Numbered from the stretch's first letter, positions 19,216 through 29,041 are shown. The stretch: DNA of 64,000 nt from Aureimonas sp. AU22 (GCF_001463745.1 NZ_BBWJ01000012.1:1-64000); one strand, 5' to 3'. Made by a program: numbers and translations. Notes: generated from the letters alone by a model not told the origin.

Positions 19216-22167
19216 ATGCCGCTATCAGTCATCATTGACGGGGTCGTGGATCCCATTGTCGACGGCGTTCTCGATCTGGTCAACGTTGACCCGGACGCGG
19301 TTGTCGAAGTCACCGGGCTTGTACCAGGCGGCGACATCCTGAATCTCGATATCGACAGCCTTAATATCCTTGGCCTTGCCGAAGTCGACGGGGACGTCCG
19401 ACTGACACTGAACAACGGGCTCCAGATCCTCCTCGTTGATGTGGATCTTAATGCTCTGGATGGGCTGTTGCAGGTTGGTGGACAGCTCGTGCTTCTGCCG
19501 GTCGACGGGGAAGTCGACGGAACTCCTGACGACGACATCATCATCGGCGACGACGGCGACAACACGCTGATCGGCGGCGACGGAGACGACACGATCATCG
19601 GTGGCGACGGCGACGACACGATCGAGGGCAACGAGGGCGACGACTTCATCAATGCTGGCGACGGCGACAACACCGTCTATGGCGGCCAGGGCAACGATAC
19701 GATCACCGCCGGCGACGGCGACAACCTGATCTATGGCGGCGAAGGCGACGACACGATCACCATCGTGGGCGACGGCGACAACACCGTCTACGGCGGCACC
19801 GGTCCGAACGACCCGACCGACGGCGACGACGACATCACCATCGACGGCAACGGCGACAACCTCGTCTACGGCAACGGCGGCGACGACCTGATCCAGATCG
19901 ACGGTATCGGCAGCAACACCGTCTATGGCGGCGAAGGCAACGACATCATCATCGTCGGCTCCGAAGGCTCCAACGGCGACAATCTGATCTACGGCGGCGG
20001 CAACGACAAGGCCACGCTCGGTCCCGCCATCGACGTCCTGATCGAATCCGGGCTCAACCTCGACACGTTCGCCGAGAACATCGACGAGGCCGGCATCGAC
20101 GTCATTCTCGTCGAGAGCAACGGCAACAACACCGTCTATGGCGGCGACGGTGCCGACGACGCGGAGGACGGCAGCGACGTCATCTTCGTCCAGGGCAACG
20201 GCGACAACCTTCTCTACGGCAACGGCGGCAGCGACATCGTCGCGGTGCTCGGCACCGGCAACAACACGATCTATGGCGGCCTCGGGGGCGACGTGCTTCT
20301 GGCCGGCACGCTCGACGGCCTGCTGGGATCCGGCGAGGCGGGCAACGGCTCGAACCTCGTGGTCGGCGGCGACAACGACGGCGACAGCTATACCAACCTC
20401 CTGCCCGAGGGCCTCAACCTCGGCGCCATCGACATCGAAGCGATCTTGGATCGCGTCGATCCGACCGCGGGCGTCGACGTCATCGCCGTTCGCTCCAACG
20501 GCGACAACACCGTCTACGGCGGCGACAGCGCCGAAGATGCCGAAGACGGCGGCGACGTCATCCTGGTGCTCGGCGAAGGCGACAACCTCGTCACCGGCAA
20601 CGGCGGCGACGACCTGATCGTCGTCTCGGGCTCCACCTTCGGCCAAGGCGACGGCGACAACACCGTCTACGGCGGCGAAGGCGACGACGAGGTTCTCGTC
20701 AACTCCAATCGCGCGTCGGTCTACGGCGGCACGGGCGACGACCTCCTCACCGTTTCCTTCGGCGCCGAGGCGCTTGTGGTCGGCGGTGAAGGCGACGACG
20801 AGATCACCGTCACCGGCGAGGGCGACGCCACCGTCTACGGCGGCGGCAGCGACGTCGATCCGGAAGACGGCGACGACGACATCTTCGTCGATGTCGGCGG
20901 CAACGCGCTGATCTTCGGCAACGGCGGCGATGACTTCATCGAGTTCGATGCCGAGGAGGCCACCGTCTACGGCGGTACCGGCAACGACACGATCTACGGC
21001 GGCAACGATTTCGGAGAGGGTGGATTCGACCTGACCGGCCGTTCCCTCGTCTACGGCGGCGCCGGCGCGGACGTCATCGACATCCGCTCCTATGACGACG
21101 TGACCGTCTACGGCGGCAACGGCCCGGTCGACCCGACCGACGACAGCGACGACATCCTCGTCGAGACGCTGGGCACCGCCCTCGTGTTCGGCAACGGTGG
21201 CGACGACGACATCTACGTCGACGCGAGCGCGGCCACTGTCTTCGGCGGCGTCGGCAACGACACGATCGAGGCCTATGTGTCGGATGCCGTCGGGTCGAAC
21301 TCGCAGGTTTCCGGCGATCAGGGATCCGACGAGATCTATGTCGAGATCGGCGACGGCAACCTCACCGTGTACGGCGGCCAGACGGGCGTCGACCCGACGG
21401 ACGCGGCCGACGACATCTATGTCGACGTCTACGGTGCGGGCAACGCCCTAATCTTCGGCAACGGCGGTGCCGACGACATCACGCTCGACTTCGACTTCTC
21501 CGAGGAAGACGACGTCGACTCCAGCCAGTCCACGATCTACGGCGGCGTCGGAAACGACACGATCACGGTCTTCGACGGGACAGCCGCACAGGACGTGACG
21601 ATCTACGGCGGCGAGGACGCGGACTTCATCGACCTCAGTGACTCCAGCGTCACCGCCACCGTCTACGGCGGAACCGGCGCGCTCGATCCGACCGACGGCG
21701 ACGACACGATCCTGCTCGGGTCCGGCAACTCGCTGGTCTACGGCAACGGCGGAAACGACCGCATCGTCTCGGGTGATGGCGACAACACCATCATCGGCGG
21801 CGCGGGCGCGGATACCATGGTCGCGGGTGCCGGGATCGATACGTTCGTGTTCGGGGCCGGTTCCTCGAGCACGGCCTTGAACGCCTGGGACCGCATCGAG
21901 GGCTTCGGCGTCGGCGACGACATCCTGGACTTCGGCCTTGCGGCCGGTTCGGACGTCACCTTCGGCTCCGGTTCGGCGGTCACCTACGACGCGGCGCTGA
22001 TCAACGCCAACGCCGCCTTCGCCAGCGCCACGGGGCCGACGCTCTACAGCTTCCAGGCGGTCGGCTCCAACGGCTACCTGTTCGTGGACAGCGACCAGAA
22101 CGGCACGGCCGATCTGGTGGTCCAGCTGGCTGGTGTCACCAACCTCGACGCGACGGACATCGTCTGA
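19216..22167 (+). CDS. RTX-like Asp/Gly-rich repeat protein, probable type I secretion substrate
   Basis: A very acidic 983-residue protein. Residues 1-110 are a non-repeat region with no signal peptide; from about residue 110 to 875 it is built from hemolysin-type Ca-binding nonapeptides (consensus GGxGxDxLx, seen as YGGEGDDTI, YGGTGNDTI, GNGGDDLI). The C-terminal 100 residues (DTFVFGAGS ... AWDRIEGFGVGDDILDFG) have the form of the last RTX block plus type I secretion signal. Without a Sec signal, export by an ABC/MFP/TolC system is expected; none is encoded nearby. It carries no recognisable enzyme domain, so an adhesin, matrix or surface-layer role is most likely (inference). GGGGG lies 5 nt before the ATG; a GTG ten codons upstream is an alternative start. 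Confidence 0.88.
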   Translation: MPLSVIIDGVVDPIVDGVLDLVNVDPDAVVEVTGLVPGGDILNLDIDSLNILGLAEVDGDVRLTLNNGLQILLVDVDLNALDGLLQVGGQLVLLPVDGEVDGTPDDDIIIGDDGDNTLIGGDGDDTIIGGDGDDTIEGNEGDDFINAGDGDNTVYGGQGNDTITAGDGDNLIYGGEGDDTITIVGDGDNTVYGGTGPNDPTDGDDDITIDGNGDNLVYGNGGDDLIQIDGIGSNTVYGGEGNDIIIVGSEGSNGDNLIYGGGNDKATLGPAIDVLIESGLNLDTFAENIDEAGIDVILVESNGNNTVYGGDGADDAEDGSDVIFVQGNGDNLLYGNGGSDIVAVLGTGNNTIYGGLGGDVLLAGTLDGLLGSGEAGNGSNLVVGGDNDGDSYTNLLPEGLNLGAIDIEAILDRVDPTAGVDVIAVRSNGDNTVYGGDSAEDAEDGGDVILVLGEGDNLVTGNGGDDLIVVSGSTFGQGDGDNTVYGGEGDDEVLVNSNRASVYGGTGDDLLTVSFGAEALVVGGEGDDEITVTGEGDATVYGGGSDVDPEDGDDDIFVDVGGNALIFGNGGDDFIEFDAEEATVYGGTGNDTIYGGNDFGEGGFDLTGRSLVYGGAGADVIDIRSYDDVTVYGGNGPVDPTDDSDDILVETLGTALVFGNGGDDDIYVDASAATVFGGVGNDTIEAYVSDAVGSNSQVSGDQGSDEIYVEIGDGNLTVYGGQTGVDPTDAADDIYVDVYGAGNALIFGNGGADDITLDFDFSEEDDVDSSQSTIYGGVGNDTITVFDGTAAQDVTIYGGEDADFIDLSDSSVTATVYGGTGALDPTDGDDTILLGSGNSLVYGNGGNDRIVSGDGDNTIIGGAGADTMVAGAGIDTFVFGAGSSSTALNAWDRIEGFGVGDDILDFGLAAGSDVTFGSGSAVTYDAALINANAAFASATGPTLYSFQAVGSNGYLFVDSDQNGTADLVVQLAGVTNLDATDIV
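19540..21840 (+). repeat. Coding repeat array with seven-fold higher-order unit
   Basis: The array encodes about 35 RTX-like strands. On top of the 9-residue periodicity, a longer unit recurs: YGG, a spacer with DPTDG, AEDG or DPEDG, DDIxV, then a GNGG or related turn. The acidic spacer appears near 19804, 20155, 20530, 20848, 21127, 21388 and 21684, so units are about 260-375 nt (87-125 residues) long. DNA-level repeats such as ggcgacggcgacaac recur many times. Confidence 0.8.
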
Positions 22168-22180
22168 CGCACAGCTGATG

Positions 22181-22203
22181 GGCGGGCCATCCTGTGGCCC
22201 GCC
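22181..22203 (+). terminator. Hairpin after the RTX-like gene
   Basis: A 9-bp perfect stem GGCGGGCCA / TGGCCCGCC with a 5-nt loop starts 14 nt after the RTX stop. It is followed by TCCCCTC, not a clean T-run. Confidence 0.65.
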
Positions 22204-22364
22204 TCCCCTCAAGGCGCCGACCTAGGAGCCCCACACTACTCTCAAGACTGGTCGCCTTGCGCGCTCGCTCCTGCCCAAAGGGAGCGAGCGCATTCGTTTG
22301 GGCCGACGGATCCCGCGTTCCGCGCGATGCCGCGAAGAGGCTTTCGGCACCGCAAGTTCCGGAC

Positions 22365-22389
22365 AAAAAAACGCCGGCAAACGCCGGCG
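22365..22389 (-). terminator. Rho-independent terminator of the 76-codon ORF
   Basis: On the minus strand CGCCGGC-GTTT-GCCGGCG is followed by seven T residues, a textbook intrinsic terminator about 50 nt past the stop at 22439. Confidence 0.85.
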
Positions 22390-22438
22390 CCAAGAGCATC
22401 ATGCTTGATATCGCCGCCCGTCGGAGCGGCGGTCCCGA

Positions 22439-22669
22439 TTACTCGTCCGTGCCGTCCTCGATCTCGGCGATCGCGTAATCGATCATGCCGGCGATGGCGC
22501 TGTGATCGCGGCGCAGAAGCTCGCGCGCCAAGGACAGGAGATAGACGGCGGTGCGCTCGTCGACATCGCGCGGCGACTGGGACGGATCCGACGAATCCAC
22601 AGCATCCGGCTGCGTACCGGCAGCCCTGAGCGTCTGGCTGTTCGATCCCAGCCTCGGCTCCGTCGTCAT
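22439..22669 (-). CDS. Small acidic protein of unknown function
   Basis: A 76-residue ORF. The N-terminal half is polar and disordered-looking (MTTEPRLGSNSQTLRAAG onward); the C-terminal half looks helical (ERTAVYLLSLARELLRRD, then SAIAGMIDYAIAEIEDGTDE). GGGAGGAGCAGGT directly before the ATG at 22669 is a strong ribosome site. The frame is also open upstream to an ATG at 22783 (114 residues in total) with a weaker site; I prefer the shorter form. A good terminator follows. No family recognised. Confidence 0.6.
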   Translation of the reverse strand: MTTEPRLGSNSQTLRAAGTQPDAVDSSDPSQSPRDVDERTAVYLLSLARELLRRDHSAIAGMIDYAIAEIEDGTDE

Positions 22670-23088
22670 ACCTGCTCCTCCCGCATTCGTTGAGAACATA
22701 CCAGACCGCAGATAATCGCTTTCCCGGCCGACCGGGTTCCCATGCAGATCCAAGACCATCGATGCGTCCATCCCCTTGCTCTCTTGCCGACAACAATAGG
22801 TTGCACCACGAATGGAATGCAACCGGTTCTTGAATGGTTCCCGAAGGTTAAGCCCCGGCACCGGGATGCGGTGGCGCACCCGCAACAGCTCCCGTTTTCC
22901 CGATCGTTGCCGCGTTCGCCATCGGCGGGACGCAGTGTCCCTCCGACCGGGGATCAGGCAGATGTGTCCTGGCGGGCCCGTCGACCAAGGCGATCGCAAG
23001 GGAAGCCATGGCGTCCCCCGGAACGAAAAAGCCCGGCACACGGTGCCGGGCTCTTGGACCATTCACAGAGGTTGCGCTGGGTCGCAGC
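22670..23088. other. Intergenic region before the 76-codon ORF, with a TTGCA dyad
   Basis: About 420 nt between the small ORF and DUF4167. It holds a long inverted repeat GGTTGCA (22799-22805) / TGCAACC (22818-22824) with a 12-nt spacer, a likely operator or promoter for the small ORF, and the DUF4167 terminator at 23026-23052. The two TTGCAA-type elements, here and before the RTX gene, use the same GGTTGCA/TGCAACC arms. I see no further gene. Confidence 0.55.
23026..23052 (-). terminator. Rho-independent terminator of the DUF4167 gene
   Basis: On the minus strand AGCCCGGCAC-CGT-GTGCCGGGCT is followed by TTTTCG, 37 nt past the stop at 23089. Confidence 0.85.
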
Positions 23089-24423
23089 TCAGCTGTCCGA
23101 GGTCAGAAGCGCCGGCGTACCATCCGCGCTACCGTCCGCCTCGCCATCCTCCTTCTTGCGGCGGGGCCGCGGAGCGCGGCGCTTGGGCGCTGCCTCGTCC
23201 TCGGCAACGACCGGCGTTTCCAGCACTGGCGCGGCTTTGGCGGCCCGGCGGCGAGCGGGCGCGGGAGCAGCGCTCTCGTTCGGCGTCTCGGCGGCAACCG
23301 GAGGCTCGACCACGGCAGCCACCGCCACGGGTGTTCCGGCATCGTCCGAGGCGACGTCGCGGCGGCGGCGTCCGCGTCCACGCGTCTCGCCGGCCTTGTT
23401 TTCGTCGCCCGTTCCCGCGGACACCGACGGCGCGACGTCCTGAACCGCCGGCTCGTTCACGGCGACCGGCGCCGACGGGATCGGTGCGGGCATCTCGTCG
23501 CGCGGCTCCGGCGCTTCAGCCACCGGCGCGTCGCCACGCTCCTCGTCGCCAGAGCGCTGACGCCCGAAGCGTTCCTCGAAGCGGCGCTCGCCGCTCCGGT
23601 CGTTCATGCGCGAGCGCTCGCGGCGGCTCTCGCGACGCCCGCCTTCGAAACGCGGGGCGTCCTGGCGGGGCGCGGCGCCCTCGCCCTCGAACTCGGGTCC
23701 CTGCGGGAAGGGCTGCGGGCCGGTTCCGGGCTGCCGGTTATCGCGATTGTCGCGGTCACGCCGGTCGTCCCGGTTCTGGCCGTCGCGGTAGCCGTTGTCG
23801 CGCGAAAAGCCTTCGCGACCCTGCCCCTCACGACCCTGCCCCTCACGACCCTGGTTGTCGCGGTTCTGGTTGTCGCGGTTCTGGAAGGGCCGGTCGCCGC
23901 GATTGTCGCGGCGGTCGCCGCGCATGTTCTGGCCGTTCTGACCGTTCTGTCCATCGCGGAACGGCGGGCGGTCGCCCTGCTGGCGCTCTCCACCCTGCCG
24001 TTCGCCGCCCTGCCGATCGCCGGCATGCTGGCGCTCGCCGTTGAAATTATTCTGAGGGCGGTCCCCATTGCCGGCATAGGGCTGCCCCATCTCGGGCCCC
24101 TGGCCCTCCTCGCCGTCCTCCTCGTCGAAGTCGGCGTAGTCGCGCTCCGGCTGGCTCGGCTGGAACGCTCCTTGCGCGGCGGCGACGATGCGCCCGTAGT
24201 GCTCGGCATGCTGGAGATAGTTCTCCGCCATCACCCGGTCGCCGGCAGCGGCGGCATCGCGCGCCAGCGTCGTGTACTTGTCGGCGATATGCTGGGCCGT
24301 GCCGCGGATCTTGACGTCGGGACCGTTGGACTCGAAGCTCCGCGACAGCGGATTGGGTCCCTTGCGCCCGCCGCGCCCGCGCATGCGCTGCTTATTCTGC
24401 TGCTGCTGGTGTCCTGGCCGCAT
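23089..24423 (-). CDS. DUF4167 protein (possible RNA-associated, low complexity)
   Basis: A 444-residue protein. The conserved DUF4167 part is the first 85 residues: MRPGHQQQQNKQRMRGRG, KGPNPLSRSFESNGPDVKIRG and YLQHAEHYGRI segments. The rest is disordered: Asn/Arg/Gln/Asp/Gly-rich pentapeptide repeats (about 140-225), then Glu/Ala/Pro-rich and Arg-rich stretches and a basic C-terminal KRRAPRPRRKK. This composition suggests RNA binding or a condensate-forming protein, but no function is established. Two ATGs lie close together; the second (24423) has AGGA at the better distance. It follows prmC in the conserved lysC-ptsP-prfA-prmC-DUF4167 order. Confidence 0.88.
   Translation of the reverse strand: MRPGHQQQQNKQRMRGRGGRKGPNPLSRSFESNGPDVKIRGTAQHIADKYTTLARDAAAAGDRVMAENYLQHAEHYGRIVAAAQGAFQPSQPERDYADFDEEDGEEGQGPEMGQPYAGNGDRPQNNFNGERQHAGDRQGGERQGGERQQGDRPPFRDGQNGQNGQNMRGDRRDNRGDRPFQNRDNQNRDNQGREGQGREGQGREGFSRDNGYRDGQNRDDRRDRDNRDNRQPGTGPQPFPQGPEFEGEGAAPRQDAPRFEGGRRESRRERSRMNDRSGERRFEERFGRQRSGDEERGDAPVAEAPEPRDEMPAPIPSAPVAVNEPAVQDVAPSVSAGTGDENKAGETRGRGRRRRDVASDDAGTPVAVAAVVEPPVAAETPNESAAPAPARRRAAKAAPVLETPVVAEDEAAPKRRAPRPRRKKEDGEADGSADGTPALLTSDS
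23816..23883 (-). repeat. In-frame 15-bp tandem repeats inside the DUF4167 gene
   Basis: Two blocks: cgaccctgcccctca at 23816-23845 (two exact copies plus a partial third) and gttgtcgcggttctg at 23854-23883 (two exact copies). On the coding strand they give GREGQ and QNRDN pentapeptides. The 15-bp unit keeps the frame whatever the copy number. Confidence 0.8.
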
Positions 24424-24752
24424 GCTCATCCTGTTTCTGGATCGCCCGGCCGCTGGCCGGTTCTTCCTTTCGTTGCGAGCGCGATCGCGTCACCTCGCAG
24501 GGAACTGTCTGGCGTTCGGCCGCCGGGCTCGGGAGAGCCGGCTCGCAACGCCCTGCATGGAAGCTTCATGTCCGGCGCGGCGCTATCCCTTGCCGACTTG
24601 CCGGACGGGGCGGCTGCATTCGAGCGACCCGTCTGGGGCGCGTTCCGACGCAGTGATCGAGGGACACACCCTCGCGGCATCCGCCTTTGCCGCAAGACAC
24701 TAGTGATTCGCCCGCCCCCTCACAAGAGGCAAAGGGTTCCAAGCGCCGGAAA
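24424..24752. other. Intergenic region between DUF4167 and prmC, no gene seen
   Basis: About 330 nt upstream of DUF4167 and downstream of prmC. No ORF with a ribosome site and no RNA gene can be supported. It probably holds the DUF4167 promoter and a long leader; short direct repeats such as gccgacttgcc are present but not striking. Confidence 0.4.
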
Positions 24753-25640
24753 TCAGGCGCTTTCCACGGTCAATCCCGCCTCGCTGTCGCGCCGGAACCA
24801 CAGCGCCCGTACGATACCGGACAGATCGGCACGCGCCTCGACACTCCGAAAGCCCACCGCCTCCGCCAGCCGGCTGACGTCCCCGTCCTGGCCCCGACCG
24901 ATCTCGAAAAGGAGATCCCCGTCCGGCCGCAGGCAGCGTGCGGCCTGCCGCGTCAGCTGGCGGTAGGCGACGAGCCCGTCGGGGCCCCCGTCGAGCGCCA
25001 GCGCCGGATCGAAGCGGCGCACGCCGGGATCGAGCTCGTCGATATCGGCGGTCGGAATATACGGCGGGTTCGACACCACGCAGTCGAGCGGCGGGCGAAG
25101 GGCCGAGAGATAGTCCGCGCGCAAGGCCATAAACCGGTCCGCGACGCCCGCGGCCGCAGCGTTCCCCTTCGCGGTCTCGAGCGCCCCTTGCGACAGGTCG
25201 ATCGCGATGCACCGGCTTTGCGGAAAGCGGGCGAGGAGGCAGACGGCGATCGCGCCCGTGCCGGTGCCGACATCGGCGAAGAGCGCGGCGCCATCGCCCC
25301 GTCGCGCCAACGCCTCGGCAGCGAGATCCACCAGCGTCTCGGTGTCGGGCCGCGGCTCCAGCGTCTCGGGCGACAGCGCGAACTCGTGCTCGCCGAAGGC
25401 GCGGCGCCCGAGAATGCGGTGCACCGGCTCGGCGAGGAGCCGCCGCGACGCCATCGCCTCGATCCGATCGGCGGCATCCGCTGGGACGGGCTGGTCGGAA
25501 CGCAGGATCAGGCCGGCGGCATCCAGTCCCAGCGCCTCACCGACGAGAAGGCGCGCGTCGAGATCGGCGCTGGCAATCCCGGCGGCGCGAAAGCGCGCGC
25601 GCGTCCGTGCCAGGATCGCCCCGACGAGGATCGCGGTCAC
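24753..25640 (-). CDS. prmC: Release factor glutamine methyltransferase PrmC
   Basis: About 295 residues. PrmC methylates the Gln of the GGQ motif in peptide release factors. The SAM site DVGTGTG (123-129) and the catalytic NPPY (191-194) are present, preceded by the N-terminal helical domain that docks the release factor. It directly follows prfA, its substrate's gene, the standard arrangement. I put the start at the GTG 25640, 8 nt past the prfA stop; an ATG at 25691 would add 17 mostly Pro/Ala residues read from inside prfA and looks less natural. Confidence 0.92.
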   Translation of the reverse strand: MTAILVGAILARTRARFRAAGIASADLDARLLVGEALGLDAAGLILRSDQPVPADAADRIEAMASRRLLAEPVHRILGRRAFGEHEFALSPETLEPRPDTETLVDLAAEALARRGDGAALFADVGTGTGAIAVCLLARFPQSRCIAIDLSQGALETAKGNAAAAGVADRFMALRADYLSALRPPLDCVVSNPPYIPTADIDELDPGVRRFDPALALDGGPDGLVAYRQLTRQAARCLRPDGDLLFEIGRGQDGDVSRLAEAVGFRSVEARADLSGIVRALWFRRDSEAGLTVESA

Positions 25641-25647
25641 GGCCGGC

Positions 25648-26721
25648 TCAGGTGCCCATGGCGGCGAGGCGGGCGGCCTGGTCGTCGGCAACCAGCGCCT
25701 CGACCAGTTCGTCCATGTCGCCCTCGATCACGCGGTCGAGCTTGTAGAGCGTAAGGTTGATGCGATGGTCGGTGACGCGCCCCTGCGGGAAGTTGTAGGT
25801 GCGGATGCGCTCCGAGCGGTCGCCCGACCCCACCTGCGCCCGCCGGTCGGCCGAGCGCTCGGCGTCGATGCGCGAGCGCTCCATGTCGAAGAGGCGCGCG
25901 CGCAGGACCTGCATGGCGCGCGCGCGGTTCTGGTGCTGCGACTTCTCCGACGAGGTGACGACGATGCCGGTCGGCAGGTGGGTGATGCGCACCGCCGAAT
26001 CCGTCGTGTTGACGTGCTGGCCGCCGGCGCCCGACGAACGCATCGTATCGATCCGGATGTCCTCGTTGCGGATGGCGATGTCGACCTCCTCCGCCTCCGG
26101 CAGCACGGCGACCGTCGCGGCGGACGTGTGAATGCGTCCCGACGATTCGGTGGCGGGGACGCGCTGCACGCGGTGGACGCCGGATTCGAACTTCAGCCGC
26201 GAGAAGACGCCGACCCCCGTCACCGAGGCGACCACCTCGCGGTAGCCGCCGGCCTCGCCTTCGGAGGCTTCCATCACCTCGACGCGCCAGCCTTTTCCTT
26301 CCGCATAGCGCTGGTACATGCGGAACAGGTCGCCGGCGAAGAGCCCGGCCTCCGAGCCGCCCGTGCCGGCGCGGATCTCGAGGATCGCGCCCTTGGCGTC
26401 GGCGGCGTCCTTCGGCAGGAGCAGGATCAGGAGGTCCCGGGACAGCCCTTCCAGCCGCTCCTCGACCTCACCGATCTCCGTGCTGGCGAGGTCGCGCATC
26501 TCGCGGTCGGCGGCGGGGTCGGCCAGCATCTCGCGCAGGCCCGCCAGCTCGGCCTCGGCCGCGCGGTGGGCGCGGATCCCGGCCACGACGTCCTCCAGCC
26601 CCGCATATTCGGCGGCGAGCTTCGCATAGGTCTCGTGATCGGGGCCGGACGCCATTTCCGAGACCAGCTGATCCGCGCGACGCAGGATCTCGGTCATGGT
26701 GTCGGCGGGAAGAATGGCCAT
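25648..26721 (-). CDS. prfA: Peptide chain release factor 1
   Basis: A 357-residue class I release factor. The PxT stop-codon reading motif is PAT (189-191) inside [12 protein letters not shown], which marks RF1 (UAA/UAG). The GGQ motif lies at 233-235 in GAGGQHVN. A second ATG eight codons in ([10 protein letters not shown]) is an alternative start. It ends in an overlap or near-overlap with prmC, and ptsP lies upstream on the same strand 52 nt away. Confidence 0.97.
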   Translation of the reverse strand: MAILPADTMTEILRRADQLVSEMASGPDHETYAKLAAEYAGLEDVVAGIRAHRAAEAELAGLREMLADPAADREMRDLASTEIGEVEERLEGLSRDLLILLLPKDAADAKGAILEIRAGTGGSEAGLFAGDLFRMYQRYAEGKGWRVEVMEASEGEAGGYREVVASVTGVGVFSRLKFESGVHRVQRVPATESSGRIHTSAATVAVLPEAEEVDIAIRNEDIRIDTMRSSGAGGQHVNTTDSAVRITHLPTGIVVTSSEKSQHQNRARAMQVLRARLFDMERSRIDAERSADRRAQVGSGDRSERIRTYNFPQGRVTDHRINLTLYKLDRVIEGDMDELVEALVADDQAARLAAMGT

Positions 26722-26773
26722 GCATGTCGTCCGGTGCGGGCGCGCCGGACCGTCGGGCCGGATCGCGCGCGTC

Positions 26774-29041
26774 TCAAAGAGGGATGGCGTTCGCCTGCGC
26801 GTATGCCTCCAGCATCTGCCGGAAGGTCTGGCGCGGGTGACGCTCGGCGAGATGGGTGGTGATGGCGCGGTGAAGCTCGCCCGCGTCGAGGTCGAGCAGC
26901 ATCGCCTTCACCGGCCCGATCGCCGACGAAGTCATGGATATGGACCGGAAGCCGAGCCCGATCAACGCCATGGCCGACAAAGGCCGCCCCGCCATCTCGC
27001 CGCACAGCGTGACGGACACGGAATGACGCTGGCCGGCATCGAGGATCTCGCGCAGCGCCCGCATGAAGGGCGTCGACAGGTCGTCGAAGCGATTGGCGAT
27101 CTGCGCGTTGCCGCGGTCCACCGCGCAGAAGAACTGGAACAGGTCGTTCGAGCCGATCGAGACGAAGTCGACCAGCTGCATCAGCTCGTCGAGCTGGAAC
27201 AGGAGCGAGGGCACCTCGATCATGGCGCCGAGCTTCAGGCGGCGCGGCATCGCGTGGGCGAAGCGCGTGAGGTGCTTGAACTCGCGGCTGATGAGATCGC
27301 GCGCCTGGCGCAGTTCCTCGAGATCGGTGACCATCGGGAACATGACGCGCAGCTCGCGGCCCGCCGAGGCCTTGAGGAGGGCGCGCAGCTGGGTGCGCAT
27401 GAGGCCCGGCCGGTCGAGCGCCAGGCGCAGCGCGCGGTAGCCGAGCGCCGGGTTCTCCTCCGGGCTCTGATGAAGGTAGGGCAGGACCTTGTCGCCCCCG
27501 ACATCCAGCGTGCGGAAGGTCACGGGCTTGCCGTCCGCCGCGTCGAGGACCGCCGAATAGAGCCGCTCCTGGTCGCTGGTCTTGGGCATGGTGGAGGCGA
27601 TCATGAACTGCAGCTCGGTGCGGAACAGCCCGATGCCCGCCGCGCCCGCCGCCTCGACCTGCGGCAGGTCGACCAGGAGGCCCGCGTTCATGAGAAGGGC
27701 GATGTCCTGCCCGTCGCGCGTCCTCGCCGGCACGTCGCGCAGGGCCTGGTAGCGCTGCTGGCGCTTGGCGCGGAACTGGACGCGCTCAACGAAGACCTTT
27801 TCCACGTCGGCGGGCGGGCGCAGGTGCACCGCGCCCTCCTCGCCGTCCACGATCACGGCGTCGCCCTTCTCGGCCATGGACACGGCGCCCTTGACCTGCC
27901 CGACCACCGGGATGGCGAGCGCGCGCGCCACGATCACCACGTGGCTCGTCGGGCCGCCCTCCTCCAGGACCAGGCCGCGGATCTGCTCGCGGCGGTAGTC
28001 GAGAAGCTCGGCCGCGCCCATCGAGCGCGCCACGATCACGACGTCGCCGGCGACGCCATCGCCGAACATGTCGCCCGCCCGGCCCATCAGCTGGCGGAGC
28101 AGGCGGTTGGCGAGGTCGTCGAAATCGTGCAGGCGCTCGCGCAGGAAGGGATCCGACGCGTGCACCATGCGGGCGCGCATGTCGTTCTGCACCTTCTCCA
28201 CCGAGGCCTCGGCGGTCAGGCCGTTGCGCACGGCTTCCTCGAGCCGCCGCACCCAGCCGCGATCGTGGGCGAACATGCGATAGGCTTCGAGCACCGCGCG
28301 GTGCTCGCCCTCCACCGCCATGTCGCGGCGCTGCAGCATGTCCTCGATCGAGATGCGCAGCGAGGACACGGCCTTCTCGAGACGCACGACCTCGGCCTCG
28401 GCATCCTCGTTGAAGAGATTGGTGACGACGACGCGCGGCTCGTGGAGGATGACGTGACCGAGGCCGATGCCGTCGGCGAGCGCCAGTCCGTCGAAATGCA
28501 CGGGACGCGACAGGTCGAGGACGACGCCGGGACGCGACAACCCTTCGAGGCTGCCGGCCGCGATCATCTCGGCAACCACCATGGCCACCGTCTCCAGCGC
28601 CTCGGTCTCCTCGTCGCGGTAGACCCGCTTTTCCTTGTTCTGGACGACGAGGACGCCAAGCGTGCGGCCCGCGCGCAGGATCGGCACGCCCATGAAGGAG
28701 TAGAAGATCTCCTCCCCGGTCTCGGGCAGGTAGGTGAACGCCGGGTGCTTCTGCGCGTCCTGCAGGTTCAGGGCGCGGGCGGTGGCCGCGATCGTGCCCA
28801 CCAGCCCCTCGCCGAGGCGAAGCTGGGCAAGGTGCACGGAGCCGGGATTGAGGCCTTGCGTGGCGTAGAGTTCGAGGACGCCGTCGGCGCGCAGCACATA
28901 GAGCGAGCAGACCTCGGCCACCATGTTGGCCGCGATCTGGCGCACGATCTCGTCGAGGCGCGCTTGCGCCTCGATGGGTTCGGCCATCAGTTCCCTGATC
29001 CGGCGCAGAAGGATGCGCGGTCCCGAGGAGTCGCTTCGCAT
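26774..29041 (-). CDS. ptsP: PTS-Ntr enzyme I (PtsP)
   Basis: A 755-residue protein: an N-terminal GAF domain (about residues 1-160; [35 protein letters not shown]) fused to PTS enzyme I. The phosphorylated His is His367 in [13 protein letters not shown], and the C-terminal PEP-binding barrel shows [16 protein letters not shown] and LCGEMAGRP with the catalytic Cys. PtsP passes phosphate from PEP to NPr and EIIA-Ntr in the nitrogen-type PTS, a regulatory pathway without sugar transport. NPr and EIIA are not in the window. It lies between lysC and prfA, as in most Hyphomicrobiales. Confidence 0.96.
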   Translation of the reverse strand: MRSDSSGPRILLRRIRELMAEPIEAQARLDEIVRQIAANMVAEVCSLYVLRADGVLELYATQGLNPGSVHLAQLRLGEGLVGTIAATARALNLQDAQKHPAFTYLPETGEEIFYSFMGVPILRAGRTLGVLVVQNKEKRVYRDEETEALETVAMVVAEMIAAGSLEGLSRPGVVLDLSRPVHFDGLALADGIGLGHVILHEPRVVVTNLFNEDAEAEVVRLEKAVSSLRISIEDMLQRRDMAVEGEHRAVLEAYRMFAHDRGWVRRLEEAVRNGLTAEASVEKVQNDMRARMVHASDPFLRERLHDFDDLANRLLRQLMGRAGDMFGDGVAGDVVIVARSMGAAELLDYRREQIRGLVLEEGGPTSHVVIVARALAIPVVGQVKGAVSMAEKGDAVIVDGEEGAVHLRPPADVEKVFVERVQFRAKRQQRYQALRDVPARTRDGQDIALLMNAGLLVDLPQVEAAGAAGIGLFRTELQFMIASTMPKTSDQERLYSAVLDAADGKPVTFRTLDVGGDKVLPYLHQSPEENPALGYRALRLALDRPGLMRTQLRALLKASAGRELRVMFPMVTDLEELRQARDLISREFKHLTRFAHAMPRRLKLGAMIEVPSLLFQLDELMQLVDFVSIGSNDLFQFFCAVDRGNAQIANRFDDLSTPFMRALREILDAGQRHSVSVTLCGEMAGRPLSAMALIGLGFRSISMTSSAIGPVKAMLLDLDAGELHRAITTHLAERHPRQTFRQMLEAYAQANAIPL

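Noticed and set aside
19540-21840. Repetitive DNA that could be mistaken for CRISPR or a minisatellite
   Set aside because: The repeats are in frame, of changing length, and encode RTX nonapeptides; there are no constant-length spacers or cas genes.
22670-22783. N-terminal extension of the 76-codon ORF to an ATG at 22783
   Set aside because: The ATG at 22669 has a much stronger ribosome site (GGGAGGAG); the extension is possible but not supported.
22848-23066. A 72-codon minus-strand frame between the small ORF and DUF4167
   Set aside because: Its start lies past the DUF4167 stop within the terminator region, and the composition is not protein-like.
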